Shown here in pieces: positions 11,415 through 22,579 of a stretch of DNA of 64,000 bases. Position numbers and translations under genes: made by a program. Numbering within the stretch: the first letter of the stretch is position 1; each line of letters starts with the position of its first letter. The notes beneath the pieces are model-generated. The model ran no database searches. It was not told the origin of the DNA and worked only from the letters and a program-made list of their open reading frames with translations. The DNA lies in the NCBI GenBank assembly GCA_026419775.2, contig JAOPGA020000471.1, forward strand, positions 1 to 64,000, read 5' to 3'. The DNA is from Acrasis kona. Taxonomy: Eukaryota > Heterolobosea > Eutetramitea > Acrasida > Acrasidae.

Positions 11415-12599
11415 TTACAAGCGAGATTTTCCAATCTCGAGACGCTCGATCAACACCCCAGATGCACCACCCCCTCCATTACAGAGCGCTGCTACACCAT
11501 ATCTGCCCTTCTTGACGTTTAGCACGTTACATAGAGTTGTTGTGATTCTACAACCCGTACAACCAAAAGGATGTCCAATTGAAACAGAGCCACCAAAAGT
11601 ATTTATTTTATCTTTGTTGATGTTAAACATCTTTTGATTAATCATGGTAACACAAGCGAATGCCTCATTGATTTCCCAAGCATCAATTTGGTCAACTGAG
11701 AGGTTCATCCTCTTCAGCAGTTTAGGAATAACAAGAGTAGGCGAAGTAGCAATATAAACAGAATTATGCGCAGCATCATCGAACGCCCTAAGAACAAGAA
11801 CGGAATCAGACTTGGGGGCATGTTTTTTATAATACGCACCCGAACAAAGTATTATACAAGCAGCACCGTCGGCAAGGCTTGGTGCGGAACCAGGGGTTAT
11901 TGTACCATTTTCAAAAATTGGTTTCAATTTTTTAATCTTGTCTGGATTGGGTGCGGTCATTTCGTCGTGCTTGACATTTCCTATTGGCGAGATTTCATTT
12001 TGCAGAAAATGTTGGTTCTTCTCTACTCTCCTACAACTCTCTAGTGAGAATTCGTCCTGTTCTTCGCGAGTTATATTGTGCTCTGAAACGCTCTTCTCCG
12101 CACATTGAGACATGTGTAGTCCAGAATAAACATCAACCAATCCATCTTGTAATAACCCATCTATTACTTTTGCATCTCCTAATCGTTTTCCGCTACGCAT
12201 TTGAGTTAGATAATGTGGGACTTGACTCATGCTCTCCATACCCCCAACACAAACCACTTGTCGAATGCCCGTCATGATGCTCATCGCACCAAGCATTGTT
12301 GCCTTCATACCACTGGCACAAACTTTGTTGACTGTTGTGCAGGGTACGCTCTCTGGAAGACCTGCTTTTAGAGCTGCTTGCCTAGCTGGGGCTTGACCAA
12401 GATTTGCACTGTATACGTTGCCCATATAGACTTCTTCGACTTGCGTTGGTTTAATCCATCCATCAACCTTTGCTAATGCACCCTTTATAGCGTGGGCACC
12501 AAGTTCAGTACAATGGTAGTTTTTAAGAGAACCGTTAAATTTTCCAAGAGGAGTTCTGCAAAAGGTGGCAACAACAACGTCTCTGTCACTAATGTTCAT
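11415..12599 (-). CDS. acetyl-CoA acetyltransferase (thiolase) with PTS1-like C-terminus
   Basis: 394 residues, the normal length for biosynthetic thiolase, which condenses or cleaves acetoacetyl-CoA. The nucleophilic Cys (about residue 94) sits in NKVCASGMKA, the catalytic His in GHPFGCTG and the second Cys in ALCNGGGGASG; NEAFA is also present. The CoA-loop segment, usually GNASGxxDGAA, reads GSAPSLADGAA. The protein ends in SRL, a conservative PTS1 variant, which suggests peroxisomal import. It could serve ketone/isoprenoid precursor or beta-oxidation routes. Confidence 0.93.
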   Translation of the reverse strand: MNISDRDVVVATFCRTPLGKFNGSLKNYHCTELGAHAIKGALAKVDGWIKPTQVEEVYMGNVYSANLGQAPARQAALKAGLPESVPCTTVNKVCASGMKATMLGAMSIMTGIRQVVCVGGMESMSQVPHYLTQMRSGKRLGDAKVIDGLLQDGLVDVYSGLHMSQCAEKSVSEHNITREEQDEFSLESCRRVEKNQHFLQNEISPIGNVKHDEMTAPNPDKIKKLKPIFENGTITPGSAPSLADGAACIILCSGAYYKKHAPKSDSVLVLRAFDDAAHNSVYIATSPTLVIPKLLKRMNLSVDQIDAWEINEAFACVTMINQKMFNINKDKINTFGGSVSIGHPFGCTGCRITTTLCNVLNVKKGRYGVAALCNGGGGASGVLIERLEIGKSRL

Positions 12600-12719
12600 T
12601 GTGTTGGTTTACAAGAATGTTGTAATCAAAAGCAAAACTACAACATGGGCATGGTCACTTTTACCTCTAATTTCTACATGCTTTCAGCCTGCAAAATTCA
12701 TGAGCGATACATTGTAATT

Positions 12720-13020
12720 ATGGAACAAGCTGAGAGCGTTTCAAATACAAAACAAATTTGGAGGAATTAATTTCTGCAACATTTACTAAAGATTTACAAA
12801 CCGCTGAGAAACAAAAGTATTTTTGTTGTATGGTTGAAACTCTATCTGAGAAAATTGAATTTTTGTTCAATCGACTGGGTTATAAAGATGAAACCTGTTT
12901 AGTGTTGTGGTCCATTGTTAGTTATACCCACGTTCAGAAATCATTCTCGTAAAGGTCGATGAACTAGAGAGTTTGGGCAAGCGCTCCTCAATTTATTGGA
13001 GGTGGTATTACTATATCTGA
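12720..13020 (+). pseudogene. possible decayed gene
   Basis: Three reading-frame pieces line up in order: a 16-codon start (MEQAESVSNTK...), a 64-codon piece (ELISATFTKDLQTAEKQ ... SIVSYTHVQ) and a piece reading IILVKVDELESLGKR and ending at 13020. Each switch needs a frame change and no GT-AG intron fits. The codon pattern looks protein-derived but I do not recognise the family. It could be noise between the thiolase and the CHASE-receptor gene. Confidence 0.3.
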
Positions 13021-13196
13021 AAAGAAATCAATGGGTAGTTCCGATTACTAAATTCTGCACTCCTGCATCAGAACTCGGTGTTTAGATCATCAAGAGATTT
13101 TTATAACACCACCCCGACTGACCATTTAAGGCACACATTCGTGTATGTTAATGAAAATAATAAATCTCCCTTTTCATTCTTTTCAACAAAACAAAC

Positions 13197-15227
13197 ATGA
13201 GAGAACAACTGCCATCTAAGAGTCAATCGCCCACCAAGTCCTACAACAAATCTTCAGAGTCCACGTCATCTACCACCTCATTCAAGAACCTTTCGATATG
13301 GTTATCTCCAAACAGGAAGGATATAATATCCGTCATCCTACTTATCTTGATAACAGTATTATGCGTAACTGCTGCGGTGGTGTCCAACTTATTGGTAACT
13401 AAAAGCAACATGGATGATGCCAGAAGAGGTTTGGTACAGTACGGAATCAAATTTAGATCGGATCTTGACAGCACATTTTCTGGCATCACAACCAAGATGA
13501 GTGACACTGCAATGATGTTTGCTTTGAAGAACAATACCGTGGATCAGGTGTTGGAGTTCCTGCCTTTTGTGTACTCCACAGGAACGTTCCCGAAGAATGT
13601 TGGACGTATCTACTATTCAAGCTACGTAAAGAATGCTAATGCTGATGTATTTATCGCGTCCATGAGGAGTAGAGGGGGTAAATATTCCAACTTTGACATT
13701 TACAGGAGAGACGATAAGGGTAATGTTATTAAAAGAGATTTGAATCAGACATTTTATGTCGTTGTCACCCATTACGCCCCAGAGAGCGAGCAATCAGAAT
13801 CACTGCTTGGCTTTGACCAATATTCATCATCGGCAAGGATACCTGTTATTGACCAGGCAATAAAAACAAGGGGTGTTGCGTCGACTGCACAACTGGCGTC
13901 GGCCGCTACTGCGACATCATCGGCCCTCATTGGGGGTCTTCAATTCCAACCAGTGTTTTCCTTGTCGTCGCCATCACAAGTCTTCGGTTTTGTTGTGTTT
14001 ATATTCCAAACAGATTTTGTAATAGATGCTTCGTCCAGCAATGACGATGTTATCGTATCTGTGTCTGACTTGAATTCTACAATTGGTTCTCAATTTATGT
14101 ACAACTCTAAACAATTCACAGGCGGAAATCAAAGTGTCTTGGATATGACGTCTCAAGAAAATGATATCATGATAGCAAATGCAGGGATTACTTGCTCTAA
14201 TACCATTCCCTTCGCCACTCGCGTATGGAAGCTGACATTTATTAGCACTAAAGCATTTGAAAATGCGTATGTTACGTTCGACAGATGGGTTTGTATTATT
14301 GTGTGCATTGCAGCATGGGCAATTGGTGTAGTGGGATGCTTCGTCCTGTGTTTGATATTTAGAGTCAAAATATTTATGGACGAACGAACAAAAAGTAGAG
14401 AATATTACAAAGTACTGAAGAGTATGTGCAAGAAACTAGAGGAAGCCTCGGCAAAAACCTTGAGTAAAATAAAAAGTTCTGGGAAAGCTCTCGATAATGT
14501 AGATAGCGCCGTTGTTATTGTTGACAGTAATGGTACTATCATGGATCATAATTTAAAGTTCTCTCAAGTGTTTGCTAATATTTCCAATGATAAGATCAAT
14601 GAGGGAGTGAGTGTCACTTCGTTATTTGTGGACGAAGACCCCTTGTTTTACAAAAATCAGACAACTAATTTCAAGAAGGGCACCAGAGTGTTGGTTGGGG
14701 ATGAATTGCATTTTGTAAGAATTTCCGCACTCAAGATTGAAGAGGAAAACCAGTCCACCCACACACCAATATCCATCGGACCAGCATTTGGAAGCGACAC
14801 AATCGAAGATGGTGAGCCTGAATACACCATCTCCATGAGTTTCTCTGAGGATGAAAGTAACTATCGAACCATCTTTGCAAATGAATTTCACAATAAATTT
14901 TTTGAAGATGATGGCCAGTTCAGAAAAAAGTTTATAGCTTTTTTTAATCATTCACCGGATGTTATTGCCAGAATCAACATTGTCAACATGATTGAGGAAT
15001 ACAAACAAATGGATTTAAACAAGAGGATAGCAAAACAAAAAGATATTATGAACTTGTTGCATGACAATGTCGGATTAATACCAGGTGCTGTTCTGAAATT
15101 CCTGGATACAACCGTGCTCTCGCATAAAGGTGATGCTTTAATCTTTGATGATCTGTCCTCAATAGTATTGTCGAATTTAGCAAATGATTCGTATGTAGAG
15201 TATAGAAAGTCTGTAATGTCTGTATAG
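13197..15227 (+). CDS. CHASE-PAS-RGS-like transmembrane receptor
   Basis: 676 residues, single exon. A short cytosolic N-terminus is followed by TM1 (about 43-66). The extracellular region (about 70-355) begins with a CHASE-like motif (YGIKFRSDLDSTFSGI) and is N-glycosylatable. TM2 is at about 362-388. A coiled segment leads to a PAS-like fold (VDSAVVIVDSNGTIMDHN, about 438-475). The last ~110 residues resemble an RGS domain (EFHNKFFEDDGQF ... VEYRKSV). There is no kinase or cyclase output, so the output would be acceleration of G-alpha GTP hydrolysis. The CHASE call is moderate and the RGS call is from fold pattern. It converges on the receptor cyclase, with an ABC-F remnant between. Confidence 0.75.
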   Translation: MREQLPSKSQSPTKSYNKSSESTSSTTSFKNLSIWLSPNRKDIISVILLILITVLCVTAAVVSNLLVTKSNMDDARRGLVQYGIKFRSDLDSTFSGITTKMSDTAMMFALKNNTVDQVLEFLPFVYSTGTFPKNVGRIYYSSYVKNANADVFIASMRSRGGKYSNFDIYRRDDKGNVIKRDLNQTFYVVVTHYAPESEQSESLLGFDQYSSSARIPVIDQAIKTRGVASTAQLASAATATSSALIGGLQFQPVFSLSSPSQVFGFVVFIFQTDFVIDASSSNDDVIVSVSDLNSTIGSQFMYNSKQFTGGNQSVLDMTSQENDIMIANAGITCSNTIPFATRVWKLTFISTKAFENAYVTFDRWVCIIVCIAAWAIGVVGCFVLCLIFRVKIFMDERTKSREYYKVLKSMCKKLEEASAKTLSKIKSSGKALDNVDSAVVIVDSNGTIMDHNLKFSQVFANISNDKINEGVSVTSLFVDEDPLFYKNQTTNFKKGTRVLVGDELHFVRISALKIEEENQSTHTPISIGPAFGSDTIEDGEPEYTISMSFSEDESNYRTIFANEFHNKFFEDDGQFRKKFIAFFNHSPDVIARINIVNMIEEYKQMDLNKRIAKQKDIMNLLHDNVGLIPGAVLKFLDTTVLSHKGDALIFDDLSSIVLSNLANDSYVEYRKSVMSV

Positions 15228-15449
15228 TGTCAGAATAAAATTGATTTAAATCATCACGTCACAATCATGTTCAGTTAGTTCTACAACGTTCAATATTCAC
15301 CAAACATTCTTACAAAACAAGTTCGCATTCATGATCGATTGGCGTCAAGAGATCATCCTCCACCAACAGCTCCACCTGAGGACACACCAAAATCTAATAC
15401 TCCCATCAGGAAAAAAGGGCAAGAGAGGACTAAGTTCCGCGAGCCACCA

Positions 15450-15674
15450 ACACAGCGGGCAAGTACTCGTTGTACAAGGACCTAATGGCTCCGGCAAAAG
15501 TACGTTGCTGAACATTTGACCAATCAAATTCCTTGTTTAGAAGTCATAGAGGAGGCCTTGTTGAATTTCCCAGGAATTATCATTGCCGCCACCCATGATC
15601 GGTATTTTACGGACAAGTTTGGACAAAGGATTTTGAATCTGTCTGATGGAAAGTTACGTGAACGGGTGGAGTGA
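15450..15674 (+). pseudogene. ABC-F ATPase remnant
   Basis: A Walker A motif (QGPNGSGKSTLLN, 15475-15513) is followed at once by a stop. After a frame change, the end of an ABC-F (translation-factor type) ATPase is read: LEVIEEALLNFPGIII, then the H-loop ATHDRYF, then LSDGKLRE, ending at 15674. The stretch between Walker A and Walker B, including the signature motif, is deleted and only a scrap (HLTNQ) of the TNHLD segment remains. This is an internal deletion with frameshift, so the gene is dead. Confidence 0.75.
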
Positions 15675-15814
15675 AGCTTTGTGATATATGATTAGTATGA
15701 TTAGGACCGCTCACTTCGTATTGAACTAGTTCAGGAGACTTGTTCTGATGGATGCGACATTAGTAATAAATGTTATTATAATAAAGTAAACTTTTAAACA
15801 TGAAACATTATTTA

Positions 15815-18800
15815 TTAATTAAAATCGACAGACTTGTCGTTACTTTGGATTAATGGGAAAACTTGTGAATTGGATTTGAATAAAGAGACCCTAATGTTAC
15901 TTGGTGTGTTGGGTGAAGAGGGTGTGTGAGGTGTGTGGGCGTCATAATAAGTACTGCTGTTTGCTTGTGACAGTTCATAATGTGTTGTGGGCTGTGTGTA
16001 ATCCAACTCAGCATCGGTCGTTGCGTTAAATTGGTCGCCATCAGCTGAATCAAAGTTCCTAAACATTAATCCATCAGGTATCAAAGAATACATGGTTTCC
16101 TTTCCCTTCAATCCCTTCAAATAATGTTCGCCTTGACTCCTATAAAACACATCTTTTTGTTGATATTTTTCATCTCTCTTGAATAGACGTCTTCTACCTC
16201 TGGTGCTTGATCTTTTCAACGTCAGATTTAGGTCAGGCGATGATGAGCTATTGCGTCCAGTACCGGTGGTCTGAGTTGCTGAATCAGTGTCGGTGGTTTC
16301 TAAACTACTTAAATTAAAAGCTTCTTCGTTGGAAGCACGTTCGCCAGTATCTATATTTACAAGACTATCACACACGCTTCGTATGAATCTATGGCTAACA
16401 ATGATTTGACCTCCTTTTGCTAATGATTCTATTCTGGCAGCTTTATTGACAGTTGTTCCAAAGTAATCGGCTCTTCCAGATGTTGGATCGAATACTCTCT
16501 CTGCTTCCCCCATATGTATACCTATCCTAACACGAAGGCCTTTGAATACTACGTTCTTCATGTGGTCCCACTCCATTCGGCAGTCATAACTGGAGATGAG
16601 AAGTTCGGTTGGCCAATCCTTACAATCAACCAATTCTTTTTGAACTTGTACTGCCCAGTCCATTGCGTTGTATGGATTGGAGAAGCAAACCATGAAAGAA
16701 TCGCCTTGAGTTTTCACCTCGTATCCTTTATATAATTTAATCAATCTTCTCATGATTGTATTGTGCATCTTGAGAGCCTTACTCATATCAATTGGGTATT
16801 GCTGCCAAAGACTAGTGGAATTTTGAACATCTGTAAAAGCCACACACATATAACCAGATTCGGGTGCATAACCTATGCGAATGTGCCTCTTTACTAGAAC
16901 ATAGACAACAGCCGCAACGATGAAAATGAATAATAGCACCAGAGCACCAATAACAGTAGGCACAATGATTGCCGAAATATTCAAACCAGCACCAGGTACT
17001 GTCGGCATGTTAATTCCACAAGATGAAAATGAATATTGCACGTCGCTGTTATTACCATTTGTGATTTCATCATCTGCCCCATTACATAAGTACACCGACC
17101 TTAGTACTTGATTGCAAAAAGAGCATCTTGTTGAGTTGCAGTTGTTGATGGTGCCAAAATCAATATCACTAGCAGTAAGTTGACTACTGTATAAATTTGA
17201 TATAAATAACGATTTTGACTGTTGATCCGTCAGTTGTACATCTTTTCCACTTCTAGGCTGTTTGAACCTCGTGACGGCATTTACAATTAGCATTCCAGTA
17301 ATATAACCCTCTAATCCAGAGGATGAGGCATACATCAGTCCGCTGGCTGCGTCTAGTTCGTTCGATCCTAAAAAATCTGATTGACTAATCGCAGACAAGT
17401 AGGACGAAATGGTTGGAGATGAATTCAAGTCACTCTTGTCCATCGATGGCGTTGCTCTACTTCTTATAATTCTGGCGAATATTGAATTTGAAATGGTGGT
17501 AGTATTTCTAATCAAATAACTCAAGTAGGCATAATCAACATTATTTGTAATGTAGTATGTCAATTGAGAGGTGGAGGTGAGCGATATAATTTGAAACACA
17601 CTAGTCGTGTCTGCTAATAAAAACAATGCTCGGCTGTCTGATGTAATGCTATTTAAGGTAGTCTGCATCGAGTAGGGATCCGAAAAGTACACTATTCTTT
17701 TTGCATTCTTTCCATATGACAACGAGTATATTGTTTCCAGCGCTTTAATACCATCGCGCCAAACAGAGGAGCCAACAATATTTTGTGCCATCACAGATAC
17801 ACTATCTAATAAGCCATTTGAGCTAAAGTACCAAAGAGCCCCACTTATTTCGTCATTGATTGAAGGTCTTATATTAACAACCAGTGCATTATTTGACCTC
17901 AATGTCATGGATCCCGACATGGATCCAATCATTGGAACACCACTTGATGCTTTCGACACTACTAAGGTATCATTGTACCCGTTGAAACCCACCATTCCGA
18001 TAGCTCTATCCTTTGTAATTGAAAGATCAAAAAGCTCAGATCTCAAACTCGCGTTGTTATAATCATCATATGCTTTGAGATGAATAACTGAATTGGGTCC
18101 GATCGAGCTATAAAATGCCGCCTTGATTCCAAGGGCGTATTGAAAAGTAGATGTTCTTTGATCGGAAACACCAGTCGCTACCATGTTGATTACAAAAGGA
18201 GTATTGGTGCGTAATTGATAATAATGACAAGAATCTTGAGGTACGACCAATTGTGCCCCATCCACTTGATATAACATGTCTGAATACATTGTACTATTAG
18301 ATGTAGCATCACCTCTGATCGAACATAACTGGACTGATCTTAATCCTTGATTGCAACAAGATTCACCAGTGCAATCATCATTGTATTCACCAAGTGCAAC
18401 ATCATTCAGATTTACACTGTTTAGGGAGTACACTAAATCTGTGAAACTCTGTCTGTTGATATCTATTCCTTGTGATTCAGCACTCGTCAATATAGATGTG
18501 ATGAACGAACCAGCGATGAATCCTTCAAAAGAAGTAGGAGTCAAGGCAGCTGTTGGGTATTTAGCTCGCATACTATCTATAAAAGTAGAGGATAAGGTAT
18601 TGACCTTCGGGTTTCTGGTATCTAAAATAGGCATCACTTCTGAAATGAACAATCGGTTGGTCCAACTGTTCACCAATGGATTTGGCGCAAGTGCCAATAG
18701 TTCTTTTGCCAAATTAAAAGAACTCACAAAAGAGAGACCGCTTAGATAAATACTACTTGGATTCTTGAATCCGTTTACCGTTCCTGATGGATTCAAGCGA

Positions 18801-20852
18801 ACAATTTGAATAAAAGAGGATGCCGCCGCTGTAGTAGCTCCCATTAATATGGCTTCCACATTACTTTGTTTCATACAATTATAAGCACTTGTCATGTCTG
18901 TAGCGCCTCTTGGATAGGTACACACTGATTGTAGCTCAATGTTGAATTGGTTGAGTACACTGAGGCAAGAAGTATATAAGGACGTAGCATCTGATTGATA
19001 TAAGAAACCAATCCTACGAACACCTTTGTAATTCAAAAGGTAAGACACTTGTGCTAAAATATCCTCGCTGTAACCCAATCTTGTATGAATAAAGTTGCGT
19101 TGAAATGGATCTCTTAATAGATTGGACCCCGTAAATGCGCCAACCATTGAAATGTTGTTTTGGTTGATAAGCGGCGTGACTGCTAAGACTCCGCTTTCGC
19201 CAAAGTACCCAACGAGCCCTACGGAACGCACCTGATTTAATAGATACAGAGTGTTATTGTACATTAAAGGAACGCTATAAGCGTCATCGACGGCTTCTAG
19301 TTGTAGTTTTCGACCTTGGAATCCACCGTTGGCATTATAGGTTGTAAATGCGGTCATGATTCCAATGTAGTACTCGATTGCAGTATTGTATAAGCCACTT
19401 GAGATTGGAGTAGAGTGGCCAAATACTACTGGCTTGATGATGGAAGTATAATCAGTTATACAAGTGCTTGTTGGCCAGGTATAAGTGTAGTCGTATAAAC
19501 CCTTGTATTTCATGTCCGGTAAGATATCAAGCATGTACTATGGGAGGTGATTTAATGATTTAAAATGTGTATTACGTTTGTGTGTGATCCTTGGTTGCAG
19601 ACATTATAAATGAAAGGACCAATCGTCCAATCTTGTAAGAAGAATATTTGTTTGGAATAAACACTATTGATAATGTCTATACTCGTAATATTACTATGAA
19701 TGGATTGTTAGTGGTTGCGCATTTTTATGATTGAGTACTTGTCATTTTTGATCCACATTGCATTTTGTATTGCCTGTATCACCAGAGATCCTGTAATGTA
19801 TCCCTCCACGGTGAGAAGGCTAGCATTAGACGTAGAAAACTTGTTCATTGCTGAAATGTGATTCTTGATCATGTATGATTTGGAATCGAAGGCGGGGACT
19901 TGTGAAGACATGTGTATATTGGTTGTGTAATTGGCGGGCATGTATAATCCAAGGTCAAAGTTTGGCGTGAGCACGTAAAAGTGAATGTTGTCGACACTTG
20001 GAATTGGTGCTGTGTTGGTGTTATACTTTGGACGAAGAATAATACTCACTTGTAAAGTTATTTCCCTTGAGCGTCAAGATTGTGTTCGCCACTACCGATG
20101 TACTACAAAGGGTTAGAAAACAAAATTTAAATGTATTACGATCCTGTCAACACAACAGCCCCTACATAAGAAAATGTAGAGACGAAGCGGCTGATGCATG
20201 ATGAGGTGTCAGACCCCACGTACATGCACGCAAAACGTATGGACAAGCCGGCGCTTGCGGCTGCCCTCACTAAGCCATCATGAATCACCACTCCCAAAGA
20301 TGAACTAGGATAGATTACAGCAATGAACCTCGTCGAAACGAAATTGATGATGTGATTCAAGGTAGCGGCTGTCTCATCTAAAATGTTATTACATTACTAA
20401 TTGTAGTAAATACCATCATAAGAACCTCTCACATTGAATATATAGTTTCCAGTGTTCCTGAGATCAAGTATACCTGTAAAAGGTCCAAAGAATGGTATGC
20501 TCATATTTTGAATGTATCTAGCCACTGATACCGTGGGATCGGTCCCAAAAAACCCTACGAATCCAATAAAAGAACCATTTTGAATGAAATATTGGGCGTT
20601 TGCAAGTGCGTTTGCTGCAACATATCCGTCGTCTCTGGTCACCATTATAATTTGCCTCCCTAAAGCTCCATTGTAGTTTAAATTATACTCCCGAAAAGCT
20701 ACATTAATGCCCTCGGTGTAGTCACGAGCATTCTTCACGAAAGCACCTGTTAATCCAGCTGACTGAGCTAACAATATAGGACTAGTAGTGGTGATTACTA
20801 CTCCACATACTGCTGAAGCGAGCATGAGCAAAGCAGCAGTTAGAGACAACAT
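15815..20852 (-). CDS. receptor-type adenylate cyclase with three tandem flytrap domains
   Basis: Six exons (introns 19538-19575, 19694-19738, 20010-20049, 20103-20139, 20378-20413; 36-45 nt) encode about 1613 residues. Order: signal peptide (MLSLTAALLMLASAVCG); flytrap domain 1 (about 20-365); domain 2 (about 405-770); domain 3 (about 815-1185), domains 2 and 3 each closing with a Cys-rich CNQ.LRSV.LC motif; TM (about 1230-1255); class III cyclase starting AFTDVQNSTSLW; and a Ser/Thr-rich tail. Both metal Asp residues (FTD, GD), the adenine-selecting Lys (KTQGD) and Asp (DYFG), and the VNKAAR Asn/Arg pair are present. An active ATP-specific cyclase is predicted. Trypanosomatid receptor cyclases share this plan, with dimerisation bringing catalytic domains together. 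The ligand is unknown. Confidence 0.92.
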
Positions 20853-21216
20853 ATATTATCCTCGGAACTGTATTACTTTATAGAATTGTGCGTTTTTGGT
20901 GCCCGAACCATAATAGTGTAAATTACAAAAACCGTCCTAGAATATTGCTATCATTCGGACATGCTTTTATAAATCCAGCCGGATCGTCCCGCATTTCATA
21001 GCCGCAAATTTTATGTGTGGTCATTTCAATGTAAACTTCTAAGGATTTTAACCTAAAAAGAAATATGGCAAAAATGCAAAAATAGCACTTTCGTAAAAAA
21101 TTCCGAGATAACGGATTTTTAAATCAAAAACAAAAGAGTTCAAATGGCTAGTGACCAAACCACACTACAGAAAACAAGGACTTTGAAATTGTAACTTGAA
21201 CACTAAAATAAGTTCT
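20853..21216. other. intergenic region, nothing recognised
   Basis: About 360 bp between the start of the receptor cyclase gene and the 3' end of the aldo-keto reductase gene. It presumably holds the cyclase promoter. No ORF, repeat or RNA gene was seen. Confidence 0.4.
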
Positions 21217-22143
21217 TTAATCAAACATTGGCAGTGCCCAATTTTTCATGGGATCGGTAAATCTCTTGTTCTTGTTCAAAGTATTAATCTTATCCACATC
21301 CTCTTTTGTGAGTTGAAGCTTGTAACTGTTGAAGTTCTCTTCTAAATGACCTCTCGATAGTGATTTTGGGACGGCACTGACGCCTCTCGAAACATTCCAC
21401 GACAAAACAATTTGGGCAGGTTTGCAATTGTACTTGTTACTAAGCTCCACAATCACTGGATCTTCGATTAATTTTGCACCTGATGCATCACCGTATGCCA
21501 TCGGTCGGTACGCGGTGCAATGAATGTCGAACTCTTGTAGTGTTTTCACCAAATCGTTTTGGTTGAGGTAGGGATGTATTTCGATTTGATTAACGGACGG
21601 CTTGATTCTTGCGTAGTTCATCATATCTAATAAGAGGGGTAAACTATAGTTTGAAACACCAATGTTCTTGACCAAGCCAGAGTCTACGAGCTCCTCCATT
21701 GCCTGCCAAGTCTCCTGTAAAGTTACCTTTGCAAATTTGATTTTGTTGTTCTCATCCCTTGGCAATCCAGGTTCGAGATCGTAACCAGTGTGTTCGAATG
21801 CAACTGGCCAGTGGATAAGATACAAATCCAAATAATCAAGCTGTAACTGCTTGAGGGTGTTCTCGCAGGCGCCACGAACGTGTTCTTTTTTGAAGTTGGT
21901 GCACCAAAGTTTAGAAGTAATAAAAAGGTCCTTTCTATCAATATTTAAATCCTCACTTGATTTTTTCAAAGCGCTTCCAATTAACTTTTCATTCTTGTAG
22001 ATTGCCGCACAATCAATGTGTCTGTATCCAATCTCTAGAGCATTTTTTATTAAATTATTAACGTCTTGGACCTCAGATACACGCCATGTGCCTATGCCGA
22101 GCAGGGGCATAACACTTCCGCTCCGAAGAGTGACATGGCTCAT
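21217..22143 (-). CDS. aldo-keto reductase
   Basis: 308-residue NADPH-dependent carbonyl reductase of the AKR1-5 type, cytosolic. The catalytic tetrad is intact: Asp44 and Tyr49 (RHIDCAAIYKNE), Lys78 (SKLW) and His111 (LIHWP). The family signatures GVSNYSLPLL and the cofactor-binding AVPKSLSRGHLEEN are also present. Single exon. It probably reduces aldehydes or sugars to alcohols; the exact substrate cannot be told. Confidence 0.95.
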   Translation of the reverse strand: MSHVTLRSGSVMPLLGIGTWRVSEVQDVNNLIKNALEIGYRHIDCAAIYKNEKLIGSALKKSSEDLNIDRKDLFITSKLWCTNFKKEHVRGACENTLKQLQLDYLDLYLIHWPVAFEHTGYDLEPGLPRDENNKIKFAKVTLQETWQAMEELVDSGLVKNIGVSNYSLPLLLDMMNYARIKPSVNQIEIHPYLNQNDLVKTLQEFDIHCTAYRPMAYGDASGAKLIEDPVIVELSNKYNCKPAQIVLSWNVSRGVSAVPKSLSRGHLEENFNSYKLQLTKEDVDKINTLNKNKRFTDPMKNWALPMFD

Positions 22144-22579
22144 ATTCTAGTTGACAGGAACAAAATCATCATACTCCGATGTGACAAGTAGAAGAAAAGT
22201 TATTGTGTTTGGTAGAGTCTCCCCCACCAAACTTAAATACATTATGGGTTTACAAATGGAACTCAAAAAAGACAACAATACGAATTATCGTGAAGACTCG
22301 AAACCATATCTTGGAGTACACCTTAATAGTCAACATTATCGATTTGAGAAGTGCCACATGGGAATAACCACAAGGCCTGCGCAACTTTAAGTAGTCACTG
22401 CAAAAACAACACATCCATCTATAATCGTACAAATAGATGATTTTTTAATTTGTGGCAAAAACCATTACGTAGCCGATTGGTTTATCAAAGAATTGTGAAG
22501 ACCATCCTGTTCGTATTACCGAAAATGATATTGATTATTCATTATTTCAAGAGCAGACTTTAAAAGTCCATTAGAGGAA
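22144..22579. other. intergenic region with weak ORF only
   Basis: A plus-strand ORF at 22151-22390 (79 codons) begins next to the aldo-keto reductase start but has no recognisable motif and no continuation. I do not support it as a gene. Confidence 0.35.
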
